Positions 1 through 9,046 of a stretch of 20,712 bases of DNA are shown here, one piece after another. The notes below the pieces were generated by a model, which saw only the letters and a list, made by a program, of their open reading frames with translations, was not told where the DNA came from and ran no database searches. Each line of letters opens with the position of its first letter. The first letter of the stretch is position 1. A program made the translations under genes and the position numbers. The DNA is from Pholiota molesta. Lineage: Eukaryota; Basidiomycota; Agaricomycetes; Agaricales; Strophariaceae. The stretch lies in NCBI GenBank assembly GCA_014925825.1, contig JACGCK010000488.1, positions 1-20,712 on the forward strand, in the 5' to 3' direction.

Positions 1-210
1 TCTTCCGCATCTGTGTTATATCTGTGAGAAAGAATAATATTGAGAGAGCGAGATGAAAACCTGTTGTCTAAAATCCGAGTCAATATGAAATTGTTGACAG
101 CATTGGTTTGGAATGCAGAATGAACGACTGGAACGTACCAATTAGCAATACTCCGATGCTGCTGTGCCATTCAAGTAGGCCGGTGACCGACCCCTCTAAA
201 ACCATTCAAG

Positions 211-455
211 CTACTTAGGTATTTCATCGACTAAAGATGGATTCAAGAGTCTCGGATATATTGACGTCATCGAATTCGTTTGTAAAATATCCAGGTTGAG
301 AACCTTGAGGCTTGAGCTAGAGATTTTGAAAATATTTGCTCTTTTGTCCTTCCTCGAATTGGGAGAATTTTGAGACGTCAACGTGCAGGGAGACCAGGAG
401 GTCCGTAAAGGTAGCATTCGTTGCTATTTGCAAGGCGAAGTCTCAAGATTAGAGG
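211..455 (-). pseudogene. Possible decayed leucine-rich (F-box-like) coding remnant
   Basis: Read on the minus strand, two adjacent stretches in different frames look protein-like. The upstream one (about 445-340) reads ATNATFTDLLVSLHVDV and continues to KYFQNL before a stop. The next frame, without an ATG at the junction, reads SSLKVLNLDILQTNSM and continues to a stop at about 211. The pattern LKVLNLDIL is like a leucine-rich repeat, as in the large basidiomycete F-box/LRR families. The two stretches would join only through a frame change or an unseen intron. There is no start codon or complete gene model, so this is a weak inference; it could also be chance open sequence. Confidence 0.25.
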
Positions 456-649
456 CTGAGAAGTCTTCCCGAGTTAGAGGTCCAGTGTGAGAGAATACAA
501 TTGTAAGTAGGTAATGGCTGAAAAGCTTATGTTTGTGCTTACCGTCAACTTAGCCTCCCAAAAGGACGGTGCAAATCTAAGCGAATAATGTCCAGATACA
601 GCTGTATCAATAGATTCAATGAAGGCCGTTTAGCACTGAATATTTGAAT

Positions 650-690
650 ACTGAGGCCTGAGGCCTGAGTGAGGCCTTGAGGCCTTGAGA
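650..690. repeat. AGGCCT-rich short tandem/inverted repeat
   Basis: The hexamer AGGCCT (self-complementary) or GAGGCCTT recurs about every 7-11 bases here. A 17-base stretch at 674-690 recurs inverted, with one mismatch, at 15120-15136. The sequence is low-complexity and non-coding. Confidence 0.6.
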
Positions 691-877
691 CTTATGCCTA
701 AGGCAGCAATAAGTATCAATGGCAGATGAGACGAGCGAGGTCGATGCTCAGAATCTTTTGCCTGTGACGTGAAGCTCGAAAAATAGCATGTACAAACAAC
801 ATAATAATTCAGAGTCCGACGACCTTCCAAGAAAAATGAAAGCAGCTACTCAGCACTGCTTTACTTGTTTTCTCAAA

Positions 878-3475
878 ATGCCAGAACCTACTGAACTAGT
901 CGACCATATCGATTACTCTGATATCGAGGCCAAGTAATACAATTCCTTACAAAATCTAGCTTATCTTCTGACTTCAGCTGTTTAGATATCAAGTCCAATA
1001 TGACGATGGATTTGACAACGTCCTGGTTGTGGATGGCTTGCCTATAATCGACGAATCGAAGTTAGAACGGTTGCGAGCGAAAATTACCAAAGAATTTTCA
1101 AAGAAAGGTGTATCAGTCAAACAAGAAGATATATACTTGCCCTGGGACAACACTGCAGGCAAAAGTAAAGGGTGAGTAGATGTCGAGCATACAATATTTG
1201 TTTTCCTTATCGAGGTTGTTAAAGGTTCATGTTTGTGGAATTCAAAAACTACGAGGATGCTGAGCTAGCTCTGGCAACGATGCATAATCATCCATTCGAT
1301 ACCAAGCATACGTTCAAAGTCAACAGGTTTACCGACATCGAGCGATATACAGAGTTGGATGAAGCTTATGTCGAGCCGGAGGTTGAAGAATTTACCCCAA
1401 GAGTCCGTCTCTTCTTCTGTTTTATATGCTGCAGTTAGTAACTTGGATATCAGGAGCATCTCCGAGCATGGCTTGCCGATCCGCAAGGTCGTGATCAATA
1501 TGTTACTTATAGAGGTGATGAAGTGTTGATCAACTGGCACGGGAAGCCATCTCAGTCCGAGCTCGCATACAAACCTGTAAGCTTCTCAAATAAACGCGTC
1601 GACATTCGAATTTTACTCACATATAGTAGGATTGGAAAGATTTTCTTTACGTTGCATGGTCGCCATTAGGCACATTCGTCGCCACCCTTCATCGCCAAGG
1701 TGTTCGACTCTGGGGCGGACCATCCTGGAAACCTCAGCAACGATTTGCGCATCCCCTTGTCAAGTTGATCGATTTCTCGCCTTGCGAACAATATCTTGTC
1801 ACCTGGTCAAATGAACCTATTGTGGTTCCGGAAGGAGCTGTCCAGGGACCACAATACTTTTCTCCAGATGACGAAGGCAATAACATTGCTGTTTGGGACA
1901 TTAAGTCAGGCGATCTCCTGCGTACCTTTTCCACACAGAATGAAGGTGATTCTCCCTCGGGCAAAAAACAGATGCAATGGCCAGCGCTCAAATGGAGTCC
2001 TGACGATAAATATGTCGCACGCATCACACCTGGGCAAATGATCAGCGTCCATGAACTCCCAAGCATGTATTTGCAGGGAAAGAAGAGTCTCAAAATCGAT
2101 GGCGTTGTCGACTTCGAGTGGTGTCCGCTTGGAGACAAAGACAAGGAAGACGCGTCAGCGGGTACCAAGACCACGAAGAAGATTCGCGAAAATATGCTTG
2201 TATATTGGACACCTGAGGTGCTTAATCAACCCGCTCGTGTGACTTTGCTGTCATTCCCCAGCCGTACAATTCTTCGTCAAAAAAACTTATTCAATGTCAC
2301 TGAGGTTTGTTTAACATGTTCGTTTCTTTTCATGACGTTCACACTCTCCGTTTCTAGTGTAAACTCTACTGGCAAAATCAAGGCGATTTCCTTTGTGTCA
2401 AAGTTGATCGCCATACCAAGACAAAGAAATCTATCTTCTGCAACCTAGAGATTTTCCGTATGCGTGAGAAGGATTATCCAGTTGAAGTAGTAGAACTGAA
2501 GGGTATGAGTTTATGCTTTCCGTCTACAGTTTGACTAACGATATTGATTCGTTTATAGACACTGTTATGGACTTCTCCTGGGAGCCGAAAGGTGAACGAT
2601 TTGCCATCGTTTCCAGCAACGACCCAAACTTGGGTAATCCCGGTTCTGGGGTCACAATAAAGACCGATGTCAGCTTCTATCAACTAGACCGCGCCAAGAA
2701 TGATTTTAGGCTACTCCGTAAGGACATCTCTGACCTGTGAACCGCTGCAATTTTTCTTACCCTAGACTTCCTAGGTACGCTACCCTCACGAACAAGTAAT
2801 GCTATCAGGTGGTCTCCACGTGGTCGTCATGTTGTTCTTGCTACTGTGGGATCCTCTAGTAAATCTGAACTAGAATTCTGGGATCTCGATTTCAATACGG
2901 ATGATCGCAAGGATGGGCAAACTGATTGGGGTAGTGGCATCCAACTCCTTGGTGTTGCTGATCATTACGGGGTCACCGATGTAGAATGGGATCCTAGCGG
3001 TAGATACCTTGCCACTAGCGCGAGCGCCTGGACGCACACGGTTTGCCTTTTTTTTTTGATGTCGCGAAATTGTCTGACTTCCTGTGCTCAGCTCGAAAAT
3101 GGCTACGCGATATGGGACTTCAGAGGACAAGAGCTTGTTAAACAAATCCAGGACCGATTCAAGCAATTCATTTGGCGGCCAAGACCACTTAGTCTTTTGT
3201 CTAAGGAGAGGCAAAAACAAATTCGAAGGAATCTCAAGGAATATAGCCGAGCATTTGATGAGGAGGACGCAGCTGAAGAGAGCAATGTCAGTGCTGAATT
3301 GACCGCTCTCCGCAGGAGATTGGTGGACGAATGGAACGCTTGGAGAGTTCTTCGCAAGAAAGAACTGGGCGAGGATCGCCTCGAACGGTTGGAAGGCAAA
3401 GATGAATCCCTGGAAGAGATCGAGGTCTGGATTGATGAAGTCATCGAGCAAACCGAGGAGGTGATTGTTGACTAG
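878..3475 (+). CDS. PRT1: Eukaryotic translation initiation factor 3 subunit B (eIF3b/Prt1)
   Basis: This is the scaffold subunit of cytoplasmic eIF3, which helps recruit the 43S pre-initiation complex to mRNA. Exons: 878-933, 986-1171, 1225-1402, 1454-1576, 1630-2304, 2358-2502, 2559-2717, 2775-3040, 3092-3475; all eight introns are GT-AG and 51-57 nt. The 723-residue product matches fungal eIF3b length (about 725-765). An N-terminal RRM (about 28-110) has the RNP2-like [11 protein letters not shown] near 28-38 and the RNP1-like GKSKGFMFVEF near 77-87. The middle is a WD40-type beta-propeller with blades such as [20 protein letters not shown] and [16 protein letters not shown]. The C-terminus carries [17 protein letters not shown], the conserved eIF3b tail, then an acidic helix that in known homologues binds partner subunits. 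The ATG sits in a good context (tcaaaATGcc). The seventh intron has two possible in-frame acceptors, 2765 and 2774; I chose 2774 because it gives LLRTLPS, closer to the family as I recall it. Confidence 0.95.
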
Positions 3476-3570
3476 CTAGTTCTTCCATGTCATCTTCTAC
3501 CTTTTAAGGTTCTGTATTTTCAATTTTTGCTGATACACACATATGTATGCCTCGGGGAGAATATTTTTCA

Positions 3571-3579
3571 CCGCCATGG
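3571..3579. repeat. Left copy of presumed 9-bp target site duplication
   Basis: CCGCCATGG directly abuts the left inverted repeat and recurs exactly at 4463-4471, directly outside the right one. Because CCATGG is self-complementary, it could instead be part of a longer inverted repeat with a 2-base gap. Confidence 0.55.
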
Positions 3580-4462
3580 GATAACATCTGGGATTTGGAA
3601 AAACCGGCGCAGCGATCGGCGATCAGGCTGGCGGCGTTTGCCGCCGTGGCGCATGTGACTTAGCGGCCGCGCGTCGCGCGACGTTGGGCGCGCAACTTGA
3701 ACGACACCTATGCCAGTGGGTGCACACTCCCACAGGCTGCATAGTATCGCCTTTACCAGCTCCCTCTCCAGTACCGCCTTTCCATTTGATGTAAGTGCAT
3801 TTTTGGACATGGCCTCACCGTGATTGTTAACGTCTGCATCATGTCGGTTACAGGGACCGAACACAATGACACGGCCGCGATGAGGGACAACGGCGGCGAG
3901 GGACGACGATGTGATGGCGCCGAGGGACAAGACCACGAACGCGTCGTGACGTTGCCGTGTACCCATACACAACCCCCGACGACGACGCCGGACGACGACA
4001 CGACATCGCGTCTAAAAGGCGGCGGATATGGCATATGACGGGTGCTGGAGAATGAGGGCAAGGGGATGACACATCCTCGTCATCCCCGTTCTATCCCTAC
4101 ATTGTTGTCGTTCGATTATAGCCCCCTCGCTGCGGCGGGGAAAACTGTATGTTGGAGTAGCATAATGTGGAGACTCGAGACTCGGAGTTGCTAGATTAGA
4201 AAATGTTGCATTATAATTTATGTAGTAGACATTATTTTTTTCTGATTCATCTATGCAATGGTAAAAGCTAAAGGGTGGAGAGACCTTGAGCAATGAGTGT
4301 CAATGCTGGCGGCAAACATAGCAGCGTGCAAGTGAGAGCGCGATTGGGACGCGGCGACGCGTTGGGCGGGCACGCAGTAAGCCACCGGTCGAAAGTTGCC
4401 GCCGTTCCGCCGGTCATGATCGCCGTTTGGCGACGCCGTTTTTTCCATTTCCCAGATGTCCT
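3580..4462. mobile_element. Non-autonomous TIR DNA transposon, possibly Mutator-like
   Basis: The two ends are imperfect inverted copies. Starting at 3581 on the plus strand and at 4462 on the minus strand, 24 of the first 29 bases agree, sharing ACATCTGGG, TGGAAAAA and CGGCG. Further in, the blocks CGGCGATCA and GGCGG match, and weaker similarity continues for roughly 100 bases. A 9-bp direct repeat CCGCCATGG flanks the element at 3571-3579 and 4463-4471. Long inverted repeats with a 9-bp target duplication are typical of Mutator-like elements. No transposase is encoded. The ends are GC-rich and the right-hand interior (about 4160-4280) is AT-rich. An 8-bp direct repeat GCCTCGGG farther out (3549, 4499) leaves open an element with 8-bp duplications, such as hAT. 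Confidence 0.65.
4062..4087. repeat. Perfect 9-bp hairpin inside the transposon
   Basis: GGGGATGAC (4062-4070) and GTCATCCCC (4079-4087) are perfect reverse complements around an 8-base loop. The hairpin lies in the interior of the mobile element. Its role is unknown. Confidence 0.7.
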
Positions 4463-4471
4463 CCGCCATGG
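4463..4471. repeat. Right copy of presumed 9-bp target site duplication
   Basis: An exact copy of the CCGCCATGG found at 3571-3579, immediately outside the right inverted repeat. Confidence 0.55.
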
Positions 4472-4546
4472 AGTAAAGAAATCTCAAGAGTGAGAAGCGC
4501 CTCGGGTATATCGGATTCCCGATGGGCCGATGGGAATCGCAATAGA

Positions 4547-4554
4547 TTACGTAA
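4547..4554. promoter_or_regulatory. Palindromic TTACGTAA, a Yap/Pap1-type bZIP site
   Basis: The perfect palindrome TTACGTAA lies about 120 bases upstream of the HapX start codon. It is the classic site of the fungal Yap/Pap1 bZIP class, whose basic-region signature NxxAAQxxFR is shared by the protein encoded just downstream. Autoregulation is possible but is only an inference. Confidence 0.4.
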
Positions 4555-4572
4555 CTAGCTTGGGTTCAAATC

Positions 4573-4581
4573 TTATCAGAC
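4573..4581 (-). promoter_or_regulatory. GATA site resembling the iron-repressor element ATCWGATAA
   Basis: On the minus strand this reads GTCTGATAA, eight of nine bases of the ATCWGATAA element bound by siderophore GATA repressors (SreA/Urbs1 type). It lies about 95 bases upstream of the HapX start. In ascomycetes hapX is repressed by SreA in iron-replete cells, so a site here fits known regulation. One short motif could arise by chance. Confidence 0.4.
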
Positions 4582-4672
4582 AAGAATCTAGCGTTACTTC
4601 TCCCACCTCTGCTCTACACATTCATAGTCCTCGCCCTTTTTATATTTCGTCTCGTACTGGCAGTGTGCATTC

Positions 4673-6419
4673 ATGAGCGGTGTAAATACCTCTTCATCGA
4701 CCTTATGGGCTACTGGTAGGCTTGACTTGAATATTTACCGAACTTTATTGAAGGTAAGATGCAGCTTCGAAGGAATGGGTCATTCAGCCAAAGCCAAAAC
4801 CTGGTCGCAAGCCAAAGAAAGACACAGCAAGTACTTCGAAAGATGATGCTGAGGTATTTCTCATTCTGAACCACCTCAACGTTAATCATGTATTAAGAGA
4901 AATAAATACGCGTAGACCGACATAAAAGGTCGTCGCATCCAAAATAGGTCAATGCTTCCTTGCATATAGACTTCAAGCTATTACTGACGTTGTATCTGTG
5001 CTGATTAGAGCCGCGCAACGTGCTTTTAGAGAAAGGAAACAATCACAACTTTCCGAACTCCAAGCACGTATTCAATCGTATGAACAAGGAGAAATTGAGC
5101 GAAACATCGCTCTCCAGAACATTGCCAAGCGCCTGAAAGAAGAGAACGAAAAGCTACGCGAAGAAAACATTACATTACAGGCCGAACTTTCTGCGTTGCG
5201 TAAGGAGAACGTTCAAAACCCTAATCAGAACTTTCTGTACCCACACAAGAAGAGATGGAGGGACGAATCTCCATCTACCATATCTGCGCAACCTTCCCAG
5301 AAAAAGAAATCGCGTACGAACATAGATCACTCTCAACTTTCGACCTTACCTGCAACTCATTTACCCTCTCCTTCATCAATGGTATCGACTCCTGATTCCA
5401 ACGAAGGCACAGATGCACAATGCCCCAGCCCTTACGATGCGCAACCGGACTTGAGCCATTCTTCATTTGACACTAGCTTTAATCAATTGACCTCCGATGC
5501 TAAGGCCGACGGCACCGTATTACGCCCTTTCCCTTCTCTAGGGTGTGGATTTTGCGACGGGGGTGATATCTGCATTTGCCACGAAATTTCAGTACAGGGT
5601 GTTGTGGATGGAGCTATCGAACCCACAGAATATGGCAATAATCAGACCTTGAGCCATTGCAATCAGGATACAACGACTGTCTCTATGTCTGTAGCCTGTG
5701 TCGAAAATGCTCGACCTTCTATCTTGGATAACTTACCAGCGTATCAACCTCCTGTTCCCCTTCGACGCCGCTCTAATGGAACCTCGGTAAATTCGATATT
5801 TCCGGTGACGATAGCGGACTCAAGAAACGGGGATGTCAATTGTTCTGGCGACCCATCGAATTGCGCAGCCTGTGGAGACGACGCGTTCGGAAAGGCCTTT
5901 TGTGCAGCAATAGGCAACACAAATTCAGCCATGTGCGATGCCTGTCCTTCGCGAACAAATACACAATCCAATTCGGGGTGCTGTGGGGATAATTTGAATT
6001 GCAGGAACTGCCCTTCTACTTCGGAATCCCTCTCCGCGAATACGGCGGGCCTTTCTCTGGATTTCGACGTTTCATCCGAATTTATATCGACCAATGATGC
6101 TTGGAAAAAGTTGAAAGCTCATCCCAATGTAGAATTTGCAGATCTTTCGCTTCTTGCTGAAGTGGTGGCAAGCCGCTCGAAGTGCTTGGGACCACGCCTC
6201 AAGATGGCTATCCCATCACCTATCCCTCCCACAAGCAACTCCTCTGACCAGTTCCTTAATAATAATAGTCAACAATTCAGGCAGCGGAGGCACGAATCTC
6301 CATCCCTTCAATTGGTGCCACAAGAGGTCCTATTAGAATGCGGACGAAGAAGAATGCGACATGTTCATAGTGATGGTGTGAATGAGGCACTTCGTTTGCT
6401 GGACGCAAAATTTTCGTAG
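4673..6419 (+). CDS. hapX: HapX-type iron-regulatory bZIP transcription factor
   Basis: A nuclear regulator predicted to bind the CCAAT-binding complex and control iron-consuming and iron-uptake genes. Exons: 4673-4715, 4765-4853, 4916-4947, 5009-6419; product 524 residues. Residues 16-31, SKEWVIQPKPKPGRKP, match the Hap4-like CCAAT-complex binding motif. The basic region (about 48-65) reads GRRIQNRAAQRAFRERK, with the Yap-type signature NRAAQRAFR, followed by a coiled coil to about 121. Cysteine-rich regions follow: GCGFCDGGDICIC at 233-245; a second at 333-353 beginning CSGDPSNCAAC and ending AFC; and a Cys-rich stretch about 364-389 with CDAC and CCGDNLNCRNC. In HapX such regions sense iron, probably as Fe-S ligands. 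The conserved C-terminal helix region contains FADLSLLAEVV. The basic region is split by the 61-nt third intron. The start was chosen because exon 1 joins in phase to the Hap4-like motif. Confidence 0.93.
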
Positions 6420-6509
6420 ATGAATTGTTATTTTTATTCGACTAAATTTTTCATTATGTATCACCTCAATTGTAGATATATGTCATATGCGAACGTACGT
6501 CAATAAGTA

Positions 6510-8927
6510 TTATTCGCCTAAGAGAGCATCATTTTTGTCCTGTTTTGAAAGGTCTAAATGGCGTGGTATAAAGTACCGCTTATGTGCTCGAAGCAAACGC
6601 TTGATGTGCACATAAATGGCATATCGTTTCGGTTTGGAGAATTGAAGACCGCGAGATTGATAAGGATGTAATCGGCGGAAACGGGAGATCAGGGTTTCCA
6701 TGTCTGCGCTGCGCAGCGCTTCTGGAAATGGTTGGATGTATGGCCATAACGTTACCAACAACCGACGAGCAGTTTGGGAGTCATTGATAGCATGGAATGC
6801 ACTGACCAAAGCATCGATAGACGGTACATCGGGACGAATACCCGCAGATACCATTTCCTTGAAGGTTCGCATAGCGGACGTTGCGTTTCTACGTTTTGCA
6901 TAGGCGGCGATGAGAATGGTATACATAACAATGCTGGGCTTAATGCCTGCTTCTATGGCCGCAGCCATAACATCTTTTGCTGAGTTGAAATTTCCCGACA
7001 ACGCGTATCCTTCTAGGAGTGCACCATAATGGTATTCGGTCGGTCGTAATCCACGTGCAAGAAGGGTTCTAAACACGTCAAGGGCAGAATCGGTTTCAAG
7101 GTGTAGAGCAGCATCGCGACGCATACGCAAAAAAGCCATTGCAGGGTCGCTCTTGACTTGACGAGTAGTCAAGGATTGCAGCATTGGGCGCGCCATACTA
7201 ACGTAGGATAGATGTTTGCTAAAATTTAATCCGGCCATTGGATCGAAATTATCGGAATGGTTCAAGAGGCGAACTCGGCGGCGACGTTCCTTGACGAGAA
7301 TATGCCTGCGTACGCGCTTCTTCCAAGCAGAGTCGATAAATAACCGTTTTTCGTCTCGAAGGACGCAACTCAAGATGTGATGCATGTGACGAGAGGAGGG
7401 TGTATTCGAGGAAGCGAGCTTTCGAGCCATCTGAAACAGAGTGCGTGGACGTGGCTCTTCTTTGCGGCTCATGTGACTGAGAAATAGCTCTAAGGTTCGG
7501 TCATTTGGCTTGAGATTGTTGGCATGCATTATGGCGAATATGTCGGGAACAGGAGCTAGACCTTGGCGTTCCAAAATTGCTTTCAACAAAACGTTACATA
7601 TTCGGATAGTCAGTGCTGGAGATGGCAAATTCAAAGGAAGGAGGTCTTCTTCATGGGCAGGATCGACCATTAACGAATCAAATTCTTTGGCATTGGGTTG
7701 AACGGAAATTGTTGCAATCATACGGATCGCAGTGTTTCCGCGTCCTTGTAAGAAGTATGCATGAATGAGGGCAGCTATAACATTGGGTGTTGCCGACAAT
7801 CCTGTCATGGCTGCAACTTTCCAAAGTCGAATCGCATCTTCTGGATTTGATGCCTTGTTTTGATGATTCATGAAGATAGCGAAGGTATCGGCATTTGGTT
7901 TGATTTTGCTGATTTTTGTGAGCGGATATATATCCTTTGTAGTAGTTGCGTCCTTCCGTAGTTCGTGGGATACAATGGACGTGAAGTCTTGCACATCTGT
8001 ATCGTCGAACGTTGATAGCAATCGAACGACAGTGGGAAGCTCATGCTGCTCCAACGAGAACTGGAGGAGATTGTTGATAACTGTGATTCTTTCAGCTGAC
8101 GGAAGCTGTGGCAAACTTGCTATCGCGTTCCGACGAACTTCTGCATCTGCTCCAAATTGCCAGTATGATTTAGATATTAAGACCTGCGTCGTCGCATTGG
8201 GAGAAAATCCGGCTTCCTTCATATCCCGGAGGCATCGTTTACAGCCTTCCAAGTCGTGATTTCGTATACATCCAGTGAGTATCAGATGATAGGTTCTCTG
8301 GTTAGGAGAAAGGTTCGCAGCTTTGAACTCGTCTAGCACACCCTGAAGGAGTGCGTACTGGCGGGTTTCCATCAAAGCTGTAGCACGCCAGTTCAATAGC
8401 CTGATGCTAGTATAACCGAGATGCCTTTTTCCGTAGAGAACAACGGCCAACATAGAATCCCATCGTTTTGAAGCTCCCAGATGGAAACACACGGATTCGT
8501 ACGCTTGGTGTTTTAGCGTATGACCAAGGCTATGGGCAAGTTTGAGGACCGAGAGAGAGTGTATAGGAGTCGAAGACTTCGCAAAGGCATTCACGAGCTT
8601 GCGCGTCTGTCGCGGATTAGAGAAAAAGGATGAAAGCTCAGGAGAGCATTTAATGGATTGCAAAATTCTCGTTTGAGATTTGTGGGCGCACAAAGCTTCT
8701 ACAACGGAAAGAACTTCCTCTGGAAGGTTTTGAAACGCGTTTCTCGATGCCTTGGAATTTGCTGAATAAAAAGGAACATGCGTCAGAGAGGATGGAGAAT
8801 TCGTTTGTATGGATGGCGTAGCAAGGCATCGTGCAAGATGAGAGGTTGGTCGATGAATTGAGTATCTGCACAGCACAGAAGTCCAGTCTAGACGCTGCTT
8901 CTGAGCAAAGTATGACCGCTGCAGCAT
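6510..8927 (-). CDS. Pentatricopeptide-repeat protein, probably mitochondrial
   Basis: Probably acts in mitochondrial RNA processing, stability or translation; the specific target cannot be told. The single coding exon gives 805 residues. The N-terminus from the chosen ATG (8925-8927) is basic with few acidic residues (MLQRSYFAQKQRLDWTSVLC, then RYSIHRPTSHLARC), as in a mitochondrial presequence. PPR-like helical hairpins appear near residues 209-243 (TYHLILTGCIRNHDLEGCKR), 345-380, 629-663 (YHYGALLEGYALSGNFNSAK) and 665-699 (MYTILIAAYAKRRNATSAM), each followed by G-x-x-P-type turns. The C-terminus is very basic. The frame is open further upstream to an ATG at 9042-9044, but that ATG lies in a likely 57-nt 5'-leader intron (8990-9046), so I start at 8927. 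The gene converges with HapX, with only 90 bases between stop codons. Confidence 0.85.
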   Translation of the reverse strand: MLQRSYFAQKQRLDWTSVLCRYSIHRPTSHLARCLATPSIQTNSPSSLTHVPFYSANSKASRNAFQNLPEEVLSVVEALCAHKSQTRILQSIKCSPELSSFFSNPRQTRKLVNAFAKSSTPIHSLSVLKLAHSLGHTLKHQAYESVCFHLGASKRWDSMLAVVLYGKRHLGYTSIRLLNWRATALMETRQYALLQGVLDEFKAANLSPNQRTYHLILTGCIRNHDLEGCKRCLRDMKEAGFSPNATTQVLISKSYWQFGADAEVRRNAIASLPQLPSAERITVINNLLQFSLEQHELPTVVRLLSTFDDTDVQDFTSIVSHELRKDATTTKDIYPLTKISKIKPNADTFAIFMNHQNKASNPEDAIRLWKVAAMTGLSATPNVIAALIHAYFLQGRGNTAIRMIATISVQPNAKEFDSLMVDPAHEEDLLPLNLPSPALTIRICNVLLKAILERQGLAPVPDIFAIMHANNLKPNDRTLELFLSHMSRKEEPRPRTLFQMARKLASSNTPSSRHMHHILSCVLRDEKRLFIDSAWKKRVRRHILVKERRRRVRLLNHSDNFDPMAGLNFSKHLSYVSMARPMLQSLTTRQVKSDPAMAFLRMRRDAALHLETDSALDVFRTLLARGLRPTEYHYGALLEGYALSGNFNSAKDVMAAAIEAGIKPSIVMYTILIAAYAKRRNATSAMRTFKEMVSAGIRPDVPSIDALVSAFHAINDSQTARRLLVTLWPYIQPFPEALRSADMETLISRFRRLHPYQSRGLQFSKPKRYAIYVHIKRLLRAHKRYFIPRHLDLSKQDKNDALLGE

Positions 8928-8989
8928 GGACAATAGATGTTTTGCCCAAATCCTGGCACAGTCCGGGAAAGAACTGAGTGGTGAATGGC

Positions 8990-9046
8990 CTGCATTCGAT
9001 AATTGATCAAGGGTTTTAGCATGGGATGCAAAACTGCAGATCATAC
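8990..9046 (-). other. Probable 5'-untranslated-region intron of the PPR gene
   Basis: On the minus strand a donor (acag|gtatga), a CTAAA-type branch site and an acceptor (atgcag|gcc) bound 57 nt, the usual intron size here. If spliced, the upstream in-frame ATG at 9042-9044 is removed and translation starts at 8927. Confidence 0.6.

Larger units (their letters stand above)
1..877. other. Gene-poor 5' flank of the eIF3b gene
   Basis: No intact gene is visible. The last 100 bases before 878 are the likely eIF3b promoter and leader; they contain a pyrimidine-rich stretch just before the start codon (about 860-874) and no obvious TATA box. About 641-700 holds an AGGCCT-rich repeat, and 211-455 on the minus strand holds short protein-like stretches that may be a decayed gene. 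Both are listed separately. Confidence 0.6.
3476..4672. other. Intergenic region holding a transposon and the HapX promoter
   Basis: The first 95 bases are the likely eIF3b 3' untranslated region. Positions 3571-4471 hold a terminal-inverted-repeat element with its flanking repeat. Positions 4472-4672 are the proximal promoter and leader of the HapX-type gene. Short open frames on both strands inside the element have atypical, simple-sequence compositions and show no known domain. Confidence 0.7.

Noticed and set aside
2870..3451. A long minus-strand open frame of about 190 codons
   Set aside because: It lies antisense to strongly conserved eIF3b exons, shows no domain, and is explained by codon bias of the sense gene.
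3568..4072. Overlapping short minus-strand open frames in the transposon
   Set aside because: They have simple, Arg/Ser/Pro-rich compositions from GC-rich repeats and no transposase motif.
4514..4538. GATTCCC/GGGAATC 7-bp hairpin upstream of HapX
   Set aside because: Short, with an 11-base loop and no link to a known element; it may be chance.
4563..4573. GGTTCAAATCT, resembling a tRNA B box
   Set aside because: The stems around it do not pair well, and no A box, anticodon arm or acceptor stem is visible upstream.
8925..9044. A 39-residue longer N-terminus for the PPR protein
   Set aside because: The upstream ATG lies within a well-formed 57-nt intron, and the shorter form begins with a good mitochondrial presequence.
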